Positions 23,034-35,949 of a stretch of DNA of 64,000 nt are shown here, piece by piece (the first letter of the stretch is position 1; every line of letters starts with the position of its first letter). The notes under the pieces were generated by a model. That model was not told the DNA's origin. It searched no databases and was given only the letters and a program-made list of their open reading frames with translations. The DNA is from Vesta saturnalis. Lineage: Eukaryota > Arthropoda > Insecta > Coleoptera > Lampyridae. The stretch spans positions 186,001 to 250,000 of the forward strand of contig JARFJB010001962.1 of assembly GCA_036346205.1 (NCBI GenBank). Reading direction: 5' to 3'. The position numbers and the translations under genes are program-made.

Positions 23034-24600
23034 TCTTGAAAATAGATACCCAGGTATTGGACAGTTCAAATCCATTATCCCTGTTCAAGTTAGACTGTTT
23101 CATAATTTCAATAGCTTCTCGAATCTTCCTTGTAAGCGACTTTTATATTATGCTTTTGTAATATTTTACGAATTTTATTCGCTGTGTTTGCAAGGAAAGG
23201 CAAAATGGCAAACTTAATTGAAGTTGTAGTTTTATCACCCGCAGGGGTCATTTGTCTTGGTTGAAATGACTTTGTAATTTGTTGAAGCCATAATTTTATT
23301 CGCTGTGTTTGCAAGGAAAGGCAAAATGGCAAACTTAATTGAAGTTGTAGTTTTATCACCCGCAGGGGTCATTTGTCTCGGTTGAAATGAATTTGTAATT
23401 TGTTGAAGCCATCATTTATGAAGACCTTTTCAAGACGGTTTAATTCATGTTGTAATTCATCTGGATGACAAATCTTTGTGGCACGGTTGTACAAAGTTCG
23501 TATCGTAATAAACTTTTGTGCTGGATGATGGTATGATCACGCATTAATATAATGATCTGTATGGGTTGGCTTATGATATACGGAATGTGTTAGGCTTTCA
23601 TTTGGTTTTCTTTCACTTAGAACATCAAGAAATGGAAGACAACCATCTTTTTCTTTTTATATTGTAAATGTTAATGTTTGTATGTTGATTGATTAAATGG
23701 CTTAGGAATACCATTAGTTCTTCTTCCCCAAAAGGCCAGATATTTTCCATAAAATAATTTACAATCGATGGTGAAATTGGAGATTCCATAGCCACTACAT
23801 CTAACTGGTGATAATACACATCATTAAATAAGAAGAATGAAGTAGTTAGACAATGTTTAAATAATCTGATCTTGTTGTGGTTGAAATGTCATTCTAATAG
23901 TTGTAAGGTGTTATTTATTGGTACTTATGTGAACAAGGAATCCACGTCAAAACTAATTAACAAATCATCTGGAGGTAATGTTAATTTTCCGATCAATTCA
24001 ATAAAAATGTTCTAAACTGTTAATAAAGGAGTTGTTCGAATCAATGAAAGGTCGTAGTAAAGTATTTAGGTATTTAGATAATGCGTAGGTTGTTGCATTT
24101 ATGGAGCTTACGTTTGGTCGACGTGGAGCATTTGGTCTGTGTATTTTTGGCAATGCATAAAATCTTGGTATTGTAGGATCTTGTGGTGTTAGCTGCTTAA
24201 TTATTTCAGCTGGTAAGTTTGATTCCTTTAACAGTTTCATAGTTAATAATTGTTATTAGGATTGTATGATAGTTTAGTGTAAGCAGAATAGTTTAGTAAA
24301 CTATTAACACTGTTTATGTAATCAGTTTTATCAATTACAACAGGAGCTCGATATTTATCTGCTGGGAAAATCATGATGTCTTTGTTGTTACTTAATTCTT
24401 TTAAGGCATGATAACCAGAATAAGTCAAATTCTTTTTTGGAGGTTGTTCTATGTCGTATTCTTGTACTTTTAAATCTGATTTCTGCTACTTGAGGAGCTG
24501 GAAGATGGTTAATACTTGTTTCTACATTAGAGATGATTTCATCAACAGCAGCTTTGAAAGGAGCCACAGCAAAATCCAACCGTTTAAACAAAACAGAGCA
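23034..24600 (-). pseudogene. Penelope-like element, RT region, decayed (copy 3)
   Basis: On the minus strand an N-terminal segment includes AEIRFKSTRIRH (about 24480), then KDIMIFPADKYRAPVVIDKT (about 24380-24320). RFYALPKIHRPNAPRRP follows (about 24165-24110), then the core motif region near YYHQLDVVAMESP (23800). The YVDD catalytic block and most of the GIY-YIG domain are deleted or replaced; AFWGRRT-type sequence remains near 23735. The 3' end carries the same conserved tail (LFSRT-type frame, about 23060) as copy 1. A 121-bp tandem duplication lies within it. It is non-functional. Confidence 0.8.
23171..23412. repeat. Tandem duplication, 121 bp x 2, inside the PLE
   Basis: The unit at 23171-23291 is repeated at 23292-23412 with only a few differences. 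It spans the segment containing GCTGTGTTTGCAAGGAAAGG and ends GTTTGAAGCCAT-like. It occurs once in PLE copy 1 (about 2935-3050), so it is a local duplication in this copy. Confidence 0.85.
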
Positions 24601-24689
24601 AGCAGTACCGGATAGATTACAAGTACTCTACAAGTTTGCCAGATGTCCTATTAGTACGGTCTGTGTAACGTATACATGTAATTCAAACG

Positions 24690-24815
24690 TCTGTATGTTA
24701 GGCTGTTTTCAAAAAAGTGAAAATGTTCGAGAAATTGAAAAGAAAGAAGATAAAAGAAACCCACAAGAAGAGATCTTGCCAAACTGGACAAGGAAATTTA
24801 CTCGTTTTACAAAAG
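24690..24815 (+). pseudogene. PLE N-terminal fragment, inverted relative to the adjacent copy
   Basis: The plus strand segment GTTCGAGAAATTGAAAAGA and, downstream, CAAGAAGAGATCTTGCCAAA match the reverse complements of 4600-4615 and 4425-4445 in PLE copy 1. It lies head to head with the minus-strand copy at 23.0-24.6 kb. Confidence 0.6.
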
Positions 24816-25240
24816 TACAGAGGCGTAGGTACTACTTTTCAGTATTACAATTTATACATTGTTTAATCACCGTGAATAACGCTTTTTACATGCAGTTCCG
24901 TACGAAATAGACGTAGTTATTTATTAATTATTAATATTAATTATAATAGTAGATAATTAATAGTAAAAATGCTCTATGCCCAACTTTTAATTGGGTAAAG
25001 CGGTATTTGATGAAATTTTAACAAATCTGTTTACACATCGATCTGTACAATAGAATGTGTTATTAACACAGGCACTAACGTACGTAGAACATAGTATATA
25101 AAATTGAATAATTACCGGCAGTGTTTTTTTAATTACTGGTTCAGATAATCTGACAGTGATCTTCGACCGGTAATAATGTAACTGTGAAAATATTAACACT
25201 AGGTAGTGGAAAGGTAGTATACAGGTAAGCACACGAAGTA

Positions 25241-26650
25241 GTGCACAACAATTTTAATTATCTTGCAACACTGGTCCCAAATGGATATCTAAAAACAACT
25301 GAACGGATTATGAAAGAAGAAAAGGTATCGACTGCGGAAAATAATGGAAATCCAATATTTATTTCACCAAAGACGGGGGGAAATAAAATAGGGGTGATTT
25401 CAAGAGTACCGGAATGGAAGTCCACTTCGACCGTCATGCTACCTAAACCTAGATTCGACCCTTCCCAGCCCTCGTCCGACAGCCCGATTTTCCTTTTAAG
25501 TTGTATGGGCAAATGCCTAGAGTCCATCCTCTCTCAGAAGCTAAGAGACTATCTCGAAGCCAATGACATCATACAAAACAGCCAGTTTGGTTTCAGACCG
25601 AACCGTTCTTACCAAGATCCTCTCGTGAAACTCCATACGGAATCCTCCAAAGCCTTAAACCACCATGACTATTGCCTGGCAGTGTTTCTGGACATAAAAA
25701 AACAATAAAACAACAAACTACGACAGTTAGGCTTTCCGACCGCATTCGTCCGACTGCTCTTATATCGGACAGGTAGATGTGTGAAGGTACAAGTAGGTTC
25801 CTCTAGTTCCCCAACATTTCATACGACCGCCGGCCTACCGCAAGGACTGTCGCTTCTACCTACTTTATACACCATCCCCAAAGCACCACCGAAACGTAAC
25901 TATAGCCCAATTTGCCGACGACACTGCTCTCTGGGCGACCAATAGGAGCAGTGACGGGGCAAATAGATTCATAACACAACAACTTACCCACTGCTCTAAC
26001 TGGGCCAACCGGTGGAGATTAACAATCAATTCCAACAAAACGCAAACAATACTGTTTAAACACCCTAAACTATCCAACTACACTAGACTAACCGCGGACA
26101 GCGTCAACATGACTCTACGTGGACAAAGACTACAATTGCAATATACAATCATATACCTAGGCGTCACGTTCTACCGAATCCTACACTGGCAACCAGACTC
26201 TAGCAACCCTCTCAATAAGATACGCAACCGCGCATCACTATTGAAAGCGCTGCGAGGAAACTTCAGAGGTTGTCACCCTGAAACTCTACAACACACGTAC
26301 AAAACATACGTCTGACCTATACTCGACTGCCGTGCTCCATTGTATGCCTCCTGCGAAAGAACAATACTACACCATACACAAACTACAACAGACACCATAA
26401 CCAATTAACCATATAACACGTCAACATTAAACCAGTAACTGACGGACTAATAACACTACAAACCAAATATACAAATCCCATACTCCAACAAACCCCGACT
26501 ACTGAGAAATTTAATCATCTCCTAGCACTCCTACTACAACGATTAGGCAACCTACCAGAGGAGTTCGAAGAGCACCTCGACAATACCCCATACATCCTAA
26601 GATAACCCCAATCCCCAAGGAATAAACGATGACGACCACTGGACAATTCT
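25241..26650 (+). pseudogene. Jockey-like non-LTR retrotransposon (LINE), reverse transcriptase region
   Basis: The plus strand reads PIFLLSCMGKCLESILSQKL (about 25480), QFGFRPNRSYQDPLVKLHTE and AVFLDIKK, the typical start of a jockey/CR1-group RT domain. After frameshifts come TAGLPQGL and the catalytic FADDTALWATNRS (FADD at 25911-25922), then NSNKTQTILF, IRNRASLLKALRGNF and GCHPETLQHTYKTY. The endonuclease domain and ORF1 are missing, so the copy is 5' truncated. At least three frameshifts disable it. Base composition is C- and A-rich on this strand, unlike the AT-rich surroundings. The 3' end resembles that of the LINE at 46.8-48.1 kb, so the two are the same or a close family. Confidence 0.85.
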
Positions 26651-27304
26651 ATCCATCCTATATTGAAACCCATCACACATATATATTAAGTCGTAATTTG
26701 ATGTTTTCTGGATATTTTATTTTTTGTATTTTACGTAATAGATATTTGAGTAAGGGTTGAACAAAAAACACATGTTAGGATAGAAAGAGATGTTCGCTCG
26801 AACTGCCTTTATTGAGGTAATGTAATGAATATTTGAAATTCGCTGTATGTACATTCTTGTGGTAAAAACTTTACAAATGTAATAATAAAGATATCTTTGT
26901 GGGTACGTTGAAACTTGAGACCTTAATGTAGTGCTTGTTACGCACAAATGCATATTTTTTTAATTAAGATGTCGTGCAATAATTAATATGAAACTGTTCC
27001 AACGTAAATTAATATTTCTTGTTGTTTTTTTGATTACTTTTGAAAAATGGGGCTTGATTGCGGGAATAAATGTAGTTCGTTTTGAAATCGGGGGAAAAGG
27101 GAGTGAGTATCGACGGAGCCAGATCGGGTTGGTTAATTAAATACCTTCATTGTTGGTCTTTAAAATACTTCTTGCGCGTAAATTTTCTTTTGAATTAGCC
27201 TATGCTAATTTGTCTTTTCTTTCGGGTGTTAGTTTTAATGTGTTTTTCAAATATTAATCTATAAATAACAATTATTAACGATTCGTGTCTGTGACCAATT
27301 AAAG

Positions 27305-27346
<42 letters not shown>

Positions 27347-27691
27347 AGTGTAAGTTGGAAGTTTTATATAAATTAAGGCTGGCAGCAAGTAATTCTACAA
27401 GCCTATATAACGTATTAAAAATCGAGCATTACCTTGCAAAGGTATCTCATTCGCACGAGGGCTCCTTAAACTGAAATCTGCTAAAATAAAAGACAGTACA
27501 GGGTTCCCTCACCCTTGTATTTGTGTAAATTAGCATTGTTGTTTGTTGTTTATATTTATATTTGTGTAGAGGTGGGCATGGAGAACGGATATAGGATAAT
27601 CCTGGATTATTAATGGTAATGGGCAATTTCCAAGTGGTTACATACTCCCGGGTCCAGATGACCATTAAACACCTTAAATTTTATTTTTATT
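26651..27691. other. No recognisable gene; contains a (TA)n tract
   Basis: AT-rich sequence between the LINE and the 3 kb duplication. A TA repeat of about 19 units lies at 27307-27344. Confidence 0.5.
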
Positions 27692-28751
27692 GTTGTATAG
27701 ATGAATGTCTAACCTGAGAAAAGGGCGCGGTATTTTTCTAACGCACTCAACCTTATATATCAGTCACGATGTTATGATCTATTTATAACTTACCCTTGTA
27801 AGGCTTTGTTTAATGAGTTTTTTTTGTGTCAGTTTGTTAAGTAGAATTGTTTGCCAGCGAACTAATTTCTCTTTATATGTAATTTATTGTAATTACGTTT
27901 GTATTTTGTGCTTTAGTAGTCACTAAACAACTGTGTACGTGTAAATTCCGTGTGTATTTTCTTTTGTCCTTGCCTTTACCTTATTATGGCCTGTGCAATT
28001 TTACTGTTGTTGTATTTTTAATGTACCGTAATTTGCCTTATTGTTTTATGTGTTTATTTACTTAAAGACCGGCATGATTGGTTTTAAAGGGCCACATGTT
28101 TGGTGTTACGATTTTTATTTTGATTATTTATAACACGATTGTGGGTGAGACTACACGGTTTTTTTTATTATTGTGTTTATGTGTAACTAAACTGCTTTTT
28201 ATTTATTTTTCTCTTAATGTTATAATTGTGTACGCACTTTAACCTGATTTAATGGTATTTTGTTATCTATTTAACCCTTTCATTGTTCTTTTTTGTGTTA
28301 TTTGATTTATTAATGTACTTGAGACATTTCTTATGTATGAATAAAGTGGGTTTTATTGGTGGTTCTTTCCCACAATAGTATATTAACGGGCTGAACCACC
28401 ATTGTGCAAAGCTCGTTAATTTTAATTTGAGTAGTTTCATTGTTTACCTGCCTCTCATGATGCAATACTTACCTCATCCAACCTATCTAATTCAAACAGC
28501 ACAGCGTACCTACCACTAGACGCCCACTTCGTTTGATCAGATTTGAGGTTTGCAAGTAATTAAATATCAGACTTATAAATTCCAATGTTTTAATTATTGC
28601 CAGGAAAGTCAAAGTAAAGCAAGCAATTAATTTGAGTAATAGTAGCATTATTGTCAGTAGAGTCTAGATAAATCACTTAGCGATTGTTTTGTTCTAGAAC
28701 TTGCATTATTGCAAATAAGTTCAAATTACACTTTTCATGATGGGGGACGCT

Positions 28752-28754
<3 letters not shown>

Positions 28755-28836
<82 letters not shown>
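28755..28836. repeat. (TA)n microsatellite, interrupted
   Basis: About 40 TA units with one short interruption, immediately before the MITE of unit A. Confidence 0.95.
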
Positions 28837-28844
28837 TTATAAAA

Positions 28845-29522
28845 TTTTGGTGGGTTATATTAGTGCCAGTTTGGGATTTTTACATAAAAAACAATCTGGC
28901 TGACTTCCGGTTTCACCGGAAATGACGCAAACCCTAAAAATTTAAATGGAGCACCCTGTATATTTTTTTACATATCTGGATTCTAGGGCTTCAAATACAT
29001 ACATTTCATCTGTCAAATGTCAACTTTGGCGCCATTTTAATTTTATCTTTTTAAATATTTGTTTAATTTTAGATCATTATGACGTTATCGAAATTATAGA
29101 TAATTGACTGACAATTACCCCCACAATATTATTTTTCCTAATAATTAATTTTTGTGAAGTTTGTTAACGATCAAATTTAAAAATTACGGTTTTTTTAACT
29201 AAAACCCACTGTTCTCAATAGAAATACCTCTTTCAAGCACTAGTAAAACGATATGCATAGTAATTTCCTTAGTTCCTAAATAAAGCAGTAATTTTAATTT
29301 TCTAATTTTTTAACACAACATACTCCTGAAGCCGACTCTGTCAAAGTAAAATGGCAGATGAACTGTATGTATTTGAAGCCGTAGAATCCAAACATATAAA
29401 AATATACAGGTTTTTCCATTTAAATTTTCAGCTTTTGCGTCATTTCCGGTGAAACCGGAAGTCGGTCATATTGTTCTATTATGTAAAAAATCCCAAACTG
29501 GCTCTAATATAACCCATCAAAA
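28845..29522. mobile_element. Non-autonomous element with long terminal inverted repeats (copy in unit A)
   Basis: The left end TTTTGGTGGGTTATATTAG continues as GCCAGTTTGGGATTTTTACA and CCGGTTTCACCGGAAATGAC. The right end is the reverse complement over about 160-180 bases with few mismatches. The interior of about 330 bases has no coding frame. The left end abuts a (TA)n tract. It is a MITE or foldback element; the parent family is not identifiable here. Confidence 0.75.
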
Positions 29523-29582
29523 CGTGAATAAAATCTAACGACCCGTTACAGGGGTGACCCGGTCCCTATTTGATTTATACCC

Positions 29583-29584
<2 letters not shown>

Positions 29585-29626
<42 letters not shown>

Positions 29627-29627
29627 C
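29585..29627. repeat. (TA)n microsatellite
   Basis: About 20 TA units with one TTTA interruption, 60 bases beyond the MITE. Confidence 0.93.
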
Positions 29628-29924
29628 ATCTAAAATCAAAGACACCTCTTACAACAACCGTTGTAGTTAAGACAACAATTGAAAATTTCTTAAATTTTGT
29701 TATATACACAGTGAAACTTATTTTATGTTAATAACTAAGTACAAAATTGTTATTAATGCAAAACTACAAGTATATGTTATTTAAATGCTGACAATATGTA
29801 GGTAAATGAAGCTACCAAATCAGTAGTGAAATATCGATATAAATATAATGAGGATTACTCTCTAAATTGGTTAATTAATACCTGTATACCACTATTTGAC
29901 CGATTCCCTGATTAATAATTGTTT

Positions 29925-29928
<4 letters not shown>

Positions 29929-29973
<45 letters not shown>
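29929..29973. repeat. (TA)n microsatellite
   Basis: About 22 uninterrupted TA units. The counterpart in unit B (32925-32997) is longer. Confidence 0.95.
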
Positions 29974-29976
<3 letters not shown>

Positions 29977-31799
29977 GTACCAGATCAGACTGACCGAACA
30001 AATTTGTAATGCGATTTAATACAGTCTGAAATATTAATGTTGTATATTAAATAAATCACCAGTCTCACTAATTGGGTTGGTAACTTTTTGTTGCATCTGC
30101 TCCTTACAAATGCACTGAGCGTTTGTGGAAAATTATAAATAGAAAATTAAAGCAAGAGAGTGGATTCAAGTTAAGTTAAGTAAAATCAATAAAAAAACTA
30201 CTTGTAAATGTCTTATTGTTTGTCAAGATTAACAAAATTAAATCTTAAATAACTGCATTTCACTGATCGATGTGAATCTATTTCTATCTGTCGTAGTAAA
30301 CATTCCTGGACAATCGTGTATATTTCTGTTAATCATTGTCACTCACATACACAATCGATCAATTAAAAAAATCACGTTCATAGAGGTACAAGAATAATTT
30401 TATCAAGGGTATGAAATTATAACTTATAATTCCTATGCTTTCAAAAATTTACACAATTTAATGGAATCCAGGATCTCGTGTTCTTTGTTATGCACCTAAT
30501 TTGTTTTTTTTTATCCACATCTCCCATACAATACGCAAATGAAACGTTTAAAGAGTTTTTAATATTTTTTTGGGAACATTTATCTAAAATGTGTAGACGA
30601 GAAGAAATTAAACATCTATAGCATTTAATACGTGAAATTAATTGCATTGTACCGAGTACAGAAGGGTGTGAAATTAAACATATTGTTTCATTCATTCCAG
30701 GGCCAAATTTAAATTCTTTCTGTTTGCATTATATCTTTTTATAGTTGTATAGATGAATGTCTAACCTGAGAAAAGGGCGCGGTATTTTTCTAACGCACTC
30801 AACCTTATATATCAGTCACGATGTTATGATCTATTTATAACTTACCCTTGTAAGGCTTTGTTTAATGAGTTTTTTTTGTGTCAGTTTGTTAAGTAGAATT
30901 GTTTGCCAGCGAACTAATTTCTCTTTATATGTAATTTATTGTAATTACGTTTGTATTTTGTGCTTTAGTAGTCACTAAACAACTGTGTACGTGTAAATTC
31001 CGTGTGTATTTTCTTTTGTCCTTGCCTTTACCTTATTATGGCCTGTGCAATTTTACTGTTGTTGTATTTTAATGTACCGTAATTTGCCTTATTGTTTTAT
31101 GTGTTTATTTACTTAAAGACCGGCATGATTGGTTTTAAAGGGCCACATGTTTGGTGTTACGATTTTTATTTTGATTATTTATAACACGATTGTGGGTGAG
31201 ACTACACGGTTTTTTTTATTGTTGTTTATGTGTAACTAAACCGCTTTTTATTTATTTTTCTCTTAATGTTATAATTCTGTACGCCCTTTAACCTGATTTA
31301 ATGGTGTTTTGTTATATATTTAACCCTTTCATTGTTCTTTTTTGTGTTATTTGATTTATTAATGTACTTGAGACATTTCTTATGTATGAATAAAGTGGGT
31401 TTTATTGGTGGTTCTTTCCCACAATAGTATATTAACGGGCTGAACCACCATTGTGCAAAGATCGTTAATTTTAGTTTGAGTAGTTTCATTGTTTACCTGC
31501 CGCTCAAGATGCAATACTTACCTCATACAGCCTATCTAATTCAAATAGCACAGCGTACCTACCACTAGACGGCCACTTCGTTTGATCAGATTTGAGGTTT
31601 GCAAGTAATTAAATATCAGACTTATAAATTCCAATGTTTTAATTATTGCCAGGAAAGTCAAAGTAAAGCAAGCGATTAATTTGAGTAATAGTAGCATTAT
31701 TGTCAGTAGAGTCTAGATAAATCACTTAGCGAGTGTTTTGTTCTCGAACTTGCATTATTGCAAATAAGTTCAAATTACACTTTTCATGATGGGGACGCT

Positions 31800-31801
<2 letters not shown>

Positions 31802-31854
<53 letters not shown>

Positions 31855-31866
31855 TATATATATATT
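31802..31866. repeat. (TA)n microsatellite, interrupted
   Basis: Counterpart of the tract at 28755-28836, shorter by several units. Confidence 0.93.
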
Positions 31867-31873
31867 TATAAAA

Positions 31874-32550
31874 TTTTGGTGGGTTATATTAGTGCCAGTT
31901 TGGGATTTTACATAAAAACAATCTGGCTGACTTCCGGTTTCACCGGAAATGACGCAAACCCTAAAAATTTAAATGGAGCACCCTGTATATTTTTACATAT
32001 CTGGATTCTAGGGCTTCAAATACATACATTTCATCTGTCAAATGTCAACTTTGGCGCCATTTTAATTTTATCTTTTTAAATATTTGTTTAATTTTAGATC
32101 ATTATGACGTTATCGAAATTATAGATAATTGACTGACAATTACCCCCACAATATTATTTTTCCTAATAATTAATTTTTGTGAAGTTTGTTAACGATCAAA
32201 TTTAAAAATTACGGTTTTTTTAACTAAAACCCACTGTTCTCAATAGAAATACCTCTTTCAAGCACTAGTAAAACGATATGCATAGTAATTTCCTTAGTTC
32301 CTAAATAAAGCAGTAATTTTTAATTTTCTAATTTTTATTAACACAACATACTCCTGAAGCCGACTCTGTCAAAGTAAAATGGCAGATGAACTGTATGTAT
32401 TTGAAGCCGTAGAATCCAAACATATAAAAATATACAGGTTTTTCCATTTAAATTTTCAGCTTTTGCGTCATTTCCGGTGAAACCGGAAGTCGGTCATATT
32501 GTTCTATTATGTAAAAAATCCCAAACTGGCTCTAATATAACCCATCAAAA
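31874..32550. mobile_element. Long-TIR MITE (copy in unit B)
   Basis: Near-identical to 28845-29522, with small indels in homopolymer runs. It is present because the host segment was duplicated, not because of a second insertion. Confidence 0.75.
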
Positions 32551-32610
32551 CGTGAATAAAATCTAACGACCCGTTACAGGGGTGACCCGGTCCCTATTTG
32601 ATTTATACCC

Positions 32611-32611
<1 letters not shown>

Positions 32612-32648
<37 letters not shown>
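32612..32648. repeat. (TA)n microsatellite
   Basis: Counterpart of 29585-29627 in the second unit. Confidence 0.93.
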
Positions 32649-32652
<4 letters not shown>

Positions 32653-32920
32653 TAAAATCAAAGACACCTCTTACAACAACCGTTGTAGTTAAGACAACAA
32701 TTGAAAATTTCTTAAATTTTGTTATATACACAGTGAAACTTATTTTATGTTAATAACTAAGTACAAAATTGTTATTAATGCAAAACTACAAGTATATGTT
32801 ATTTAAATGCTGACAATATGTAGGTAAATGAAGCTACCAAATCAGTAGTGAAATATCGATATAAATATAATGAGGATTACTCTCTAAATTGGTTAATTAA
32901 TACCTGTATACCACTATTTG

Positions 32921-32924
<4 letters not shown>

Positions 32925-32997
<73 letters not shown>
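32925..32997. repeat. (TA)n microsatellite
   Basis: About 36 TA units. It replaces both the 22-unit tract of unit A and the short non-repeat bases beside it. Confidence 0.96.
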
Positions 32998-33000
<3 letters not shown>

Positions 33001-33763
33001 TTACCAGATCAGACTGACCGAACAAATTTATAATGCGATTTAATACAGTCTGAAATATTAATGTTGTATATTAAATAAATCACCAGTCTCACTAATTGGG
33101 TTGGTAACTTTTGTTGCATCTGCTCCTTACAAATGCACTGAGCGTTTGTGGAAAATTATAAATAGAAAATTAAAGCAAGAGAGTGGATTCAAGTTAAGTT
33201 AAGTAAGATCAATAAAAAAACTACTTGTAAATGTCTTATTGTTTGTCAAGATTAACAAAATTAAATCTTAAATAACTGCATTTCACTGATCGATGTGAAT
33301 CTATTTCTATCTGTCGTAGTAAACATTCCTGGACAATCGTGTATATTTCTGTTAATCATTGTCACTCACATACACAATCGATCAATTAAACAAATCACGT
33401 TCATAGAGGTACAAGAATAATTTTATCAAGGGTATGAAATTATAACTTATAATTCCTATGCTTTCAAAAATTTACACAATTTAATGGAATCCAGGATCTC
33501 GTGTTCTTTGTTATGCACCTACTTTGTTTTTTTTATCCACATCTCCCATACAATACGCAAATGAAACGTTTAAAGAGTTTTTAATATTTTTTTGGGAACA
33601 TTTATGTAAAATGTGTAGATGAGAAGAAATTAAACATCTATAGCATTTAATACGTGAAATTAATTGCATTGTACCGAGTACAGAAGGGTGTGAAATTAAA
33701 CATATTGTTTCATTCATTCCATGGCCAAATTTAAATTCTTTCTGTTTGCATTATATCTTTTTA

Positions 33764-35590
33764 CGATTCTATTGTGCTGACGGTATATTATAATTTATCA
33801 TTTTTTTAAACATAAAAATGTTTTTGTTTTCATAATGAGTAAGTAATACGCCGAATCTAAAAATATAAAATATTAAAGTCGCCGTATAAAATAACCTTTA
33901 ATGTATAAATATATTTTTAATGAAGTTTTGCAGAAACGTTATTCTGCATTCCAAACTTTACGATCCATTTATGAAGCTTTTAAATTGGGTGATAAGTGTT
34001 CCAAATTATACGTTTATATTATTTTTAAAATGTTAATTGGTGTATTTTTTTATGAAATAAATGCATACTAATAACGAAAGTCGCGTATAGTATAACATAT
34101 GAATTTAACTATTGTTAAGATTAATTGATGCTTGGGAGTTACAGAGTAGCAAAATATTTATCACAGCTTCCATTGTAAATTTCAATAATCCAATAGCATG
34201 TGATATTTCATTTAATGTCTTGTGAAAAAAAATATCTGATGCGGAACACCACACGACCTTCCAACCAACCAAATGGAAATTAAAAGAAATGACATATAAT
34301 AAGTTGATTACGAAAATAGGCAACATTGTAAAAGAAAAAACAATAATATATGCCAAACACACGTTTAAAATTTCAAGTCTGACAGAGGTTAATAGATATA
34401 TCTAGATGCCAACTTAAAAAATTAAAAGAAATGATTACAATCTTTTTAGGGTAACTATGTAACCTCTTTTTTACACGTTCATAACGAAAACAGGCAACAT
34501 TGTAAAAACAAAAACAATAATCTATGTCTGAATGACGTTAAAACTTCATGTCAGACAGACCTAAACTACTTGTACTTATACTGAAACGCGCATTGGCAGT
34601 CTCTGCCATAGAAAACTCGCGAGGCGAGAGAGATACCGCGCAAGAGTCACCTTTTCGGAACGCTTTGAACATACAGCGTCAAGCACGTCACTCCTAAACA
34701 AACTAACCAAAATGTAACTTCAAATCGGCAATTATCATTGACTTATTAATTATTGATTTCAACTATACTGCTTATTGTGTGTTGCATTTATACATCAACT
34801 TATACACATAATTGTTGTCATCATGTTTGTTTTTTACGATTATATTTTTTATCATACATCTTTACAAATTGATTACGATTGTTATACATACCGATAATGT
34901 AGAATGTATTATGCGAACACGTGTAACTACGTTTAGTTTATAAAATGTACTTTACATCTTTTAAGGTAAATAAAAATAAAAAGTTTAATACATACCATTG
35001 ATTATACTTTGAAATTATTTTTATAGTTCATTATTTTTGTAAAATGACCGAGTACAACAAACAGTAGGTAAAATGAGTTTCAATGGATATTTGTATATGA
35101 CCATGTTATTAGCAAATTATCATTGAAAAATACATCATTAAGTAATCAAATCCTTCTCAAACGTTGCAACAGAGATGTCCCTTGCGGCCCTCTCTCTTGG
35201 ATCGGGCTGGCGGACGAGCGCGCGGTGCAGTATACGTACAGTTTAGTGACATAAACACATGTTAAGAAAAATTCCAAAGCCGCCCGTTTCTACAATAAGA
35301 TATCAATAATACAGTTTAACCATTTTCATTCATATTTAATTAATTTTTAGACTTACCTTGCGTTATATTAAGAAGCTTTATAAAGAAAAGTTATGAAAAA
35401 TTAAATTTTCTTTCAAAAATGTCTACATTTTTTCTTATAAAATTAATCGTTATTCAGATATTGAAAAAAAATTGAACTAACACTTAAATTCCACTTGAGG
35501 AATTTTTTACCGCTAAATTACGCGACGTATTAAAACATTACATAGAACATAATTAATCGATATGTTTAAGGTTTATATCTAGGTATTTTT
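33764..35590. other. Non-coding, with a diverged dispersed repeat
   Basis: No gene is recognisable. Segments 34245-34400 and 34420-34560 resemble each other and 38815-39000 (shared words include AAATTAAAAGAAATG and AACTTCATRTCAG). Segment 35257-35357 resembles 39001-39105 (shared CATTTTCATTCATATTTAAT). This looks like an old repeat family with three or more copies. Confidence 0.5.
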
Positions 35591-35603
35591 GTATCTTTGA
35601 AAT

Positions 35604-35671
35604 ATGCAGACACACACTCTCTCACACACACGCGCATGCACACGCACGCACGCACGCACACACGCACACAC

Positions 35672-35716
<45 letters not shown>

Positions 35717-35850
35717 ATACACTCACACACTCACACACTCACACACTCACACACTCACACACTCACACGCTCACACGCACACGCGCACGCGCACACACGC
35801 GCACACGAGCGGCGCACGCGCGCGTAACACACGCACACACCCACCCACCT
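35604..35850. repeat. CA-rich compound repeat
   Basis: About 245 bases of ACAC, CACACT and CGCACA units, pyrimidine/purine alternating and able to form Z-DNA. Long open frames through it encode only Thr/His/Ser repeats and are not genes. Confidence 0.95.
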
Positions 35851-35949
35851 ACCTTTTTTTGGCCTTTTCCCATATTAACTAACAAAATTAAAGATATTTC
35901 AGTAGTAGAATGATAAACGCATCTTAGAAATGATCACAATAATTATACC

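Larger units (their letters stand above)
27692..30743. repeat. Tandem segmental duplication, unit A (about 3.05 kb)
   Basis: The sequence from GTTGTATAGATGAATGTC at 27692 is repeated from 30744 almost base for base. Differences are mainly in the lengths of the TA tracts and a few single bases. The unit holds a long-TIR MITE (28845-29522) and several TA tracts, and no recognisable gene. A TTTTTAT word occurs at both the left boundary and the unit junction, which fits duplication through microhomology. Confidence 0.92.
30744..33763. repeat. Tandem segmental duplication, unit B (about 3.02 kb)
   Basis: Second copy of 27692-30743. It ends at CATTATATCTTTTTA, where copy A continues with T and copy B diverges to CGATTC. 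The very low divergence means a recent event or an unmerged haplotype in the assembly. Confidence 0.92.

Noticed and set aside
28709..28925. Frames with long Ile-Tyr runs (also at 33 kb, 55.6 kb and 59.3 kb)
   Set aside because: They are translations of (TA)n microsatellites.
27692..33763. LTR retrotransposon with two 3-kb LTRs
   Set aside because: The two units are directly adjacent with no internal region, no TG...CA ends and no retroviral protein; tandem duplication explains it better.
35597..35882. Two long overlapping frames rich in Thr/His
   Set aside because: They are translations of the CA-rich simple repeat.
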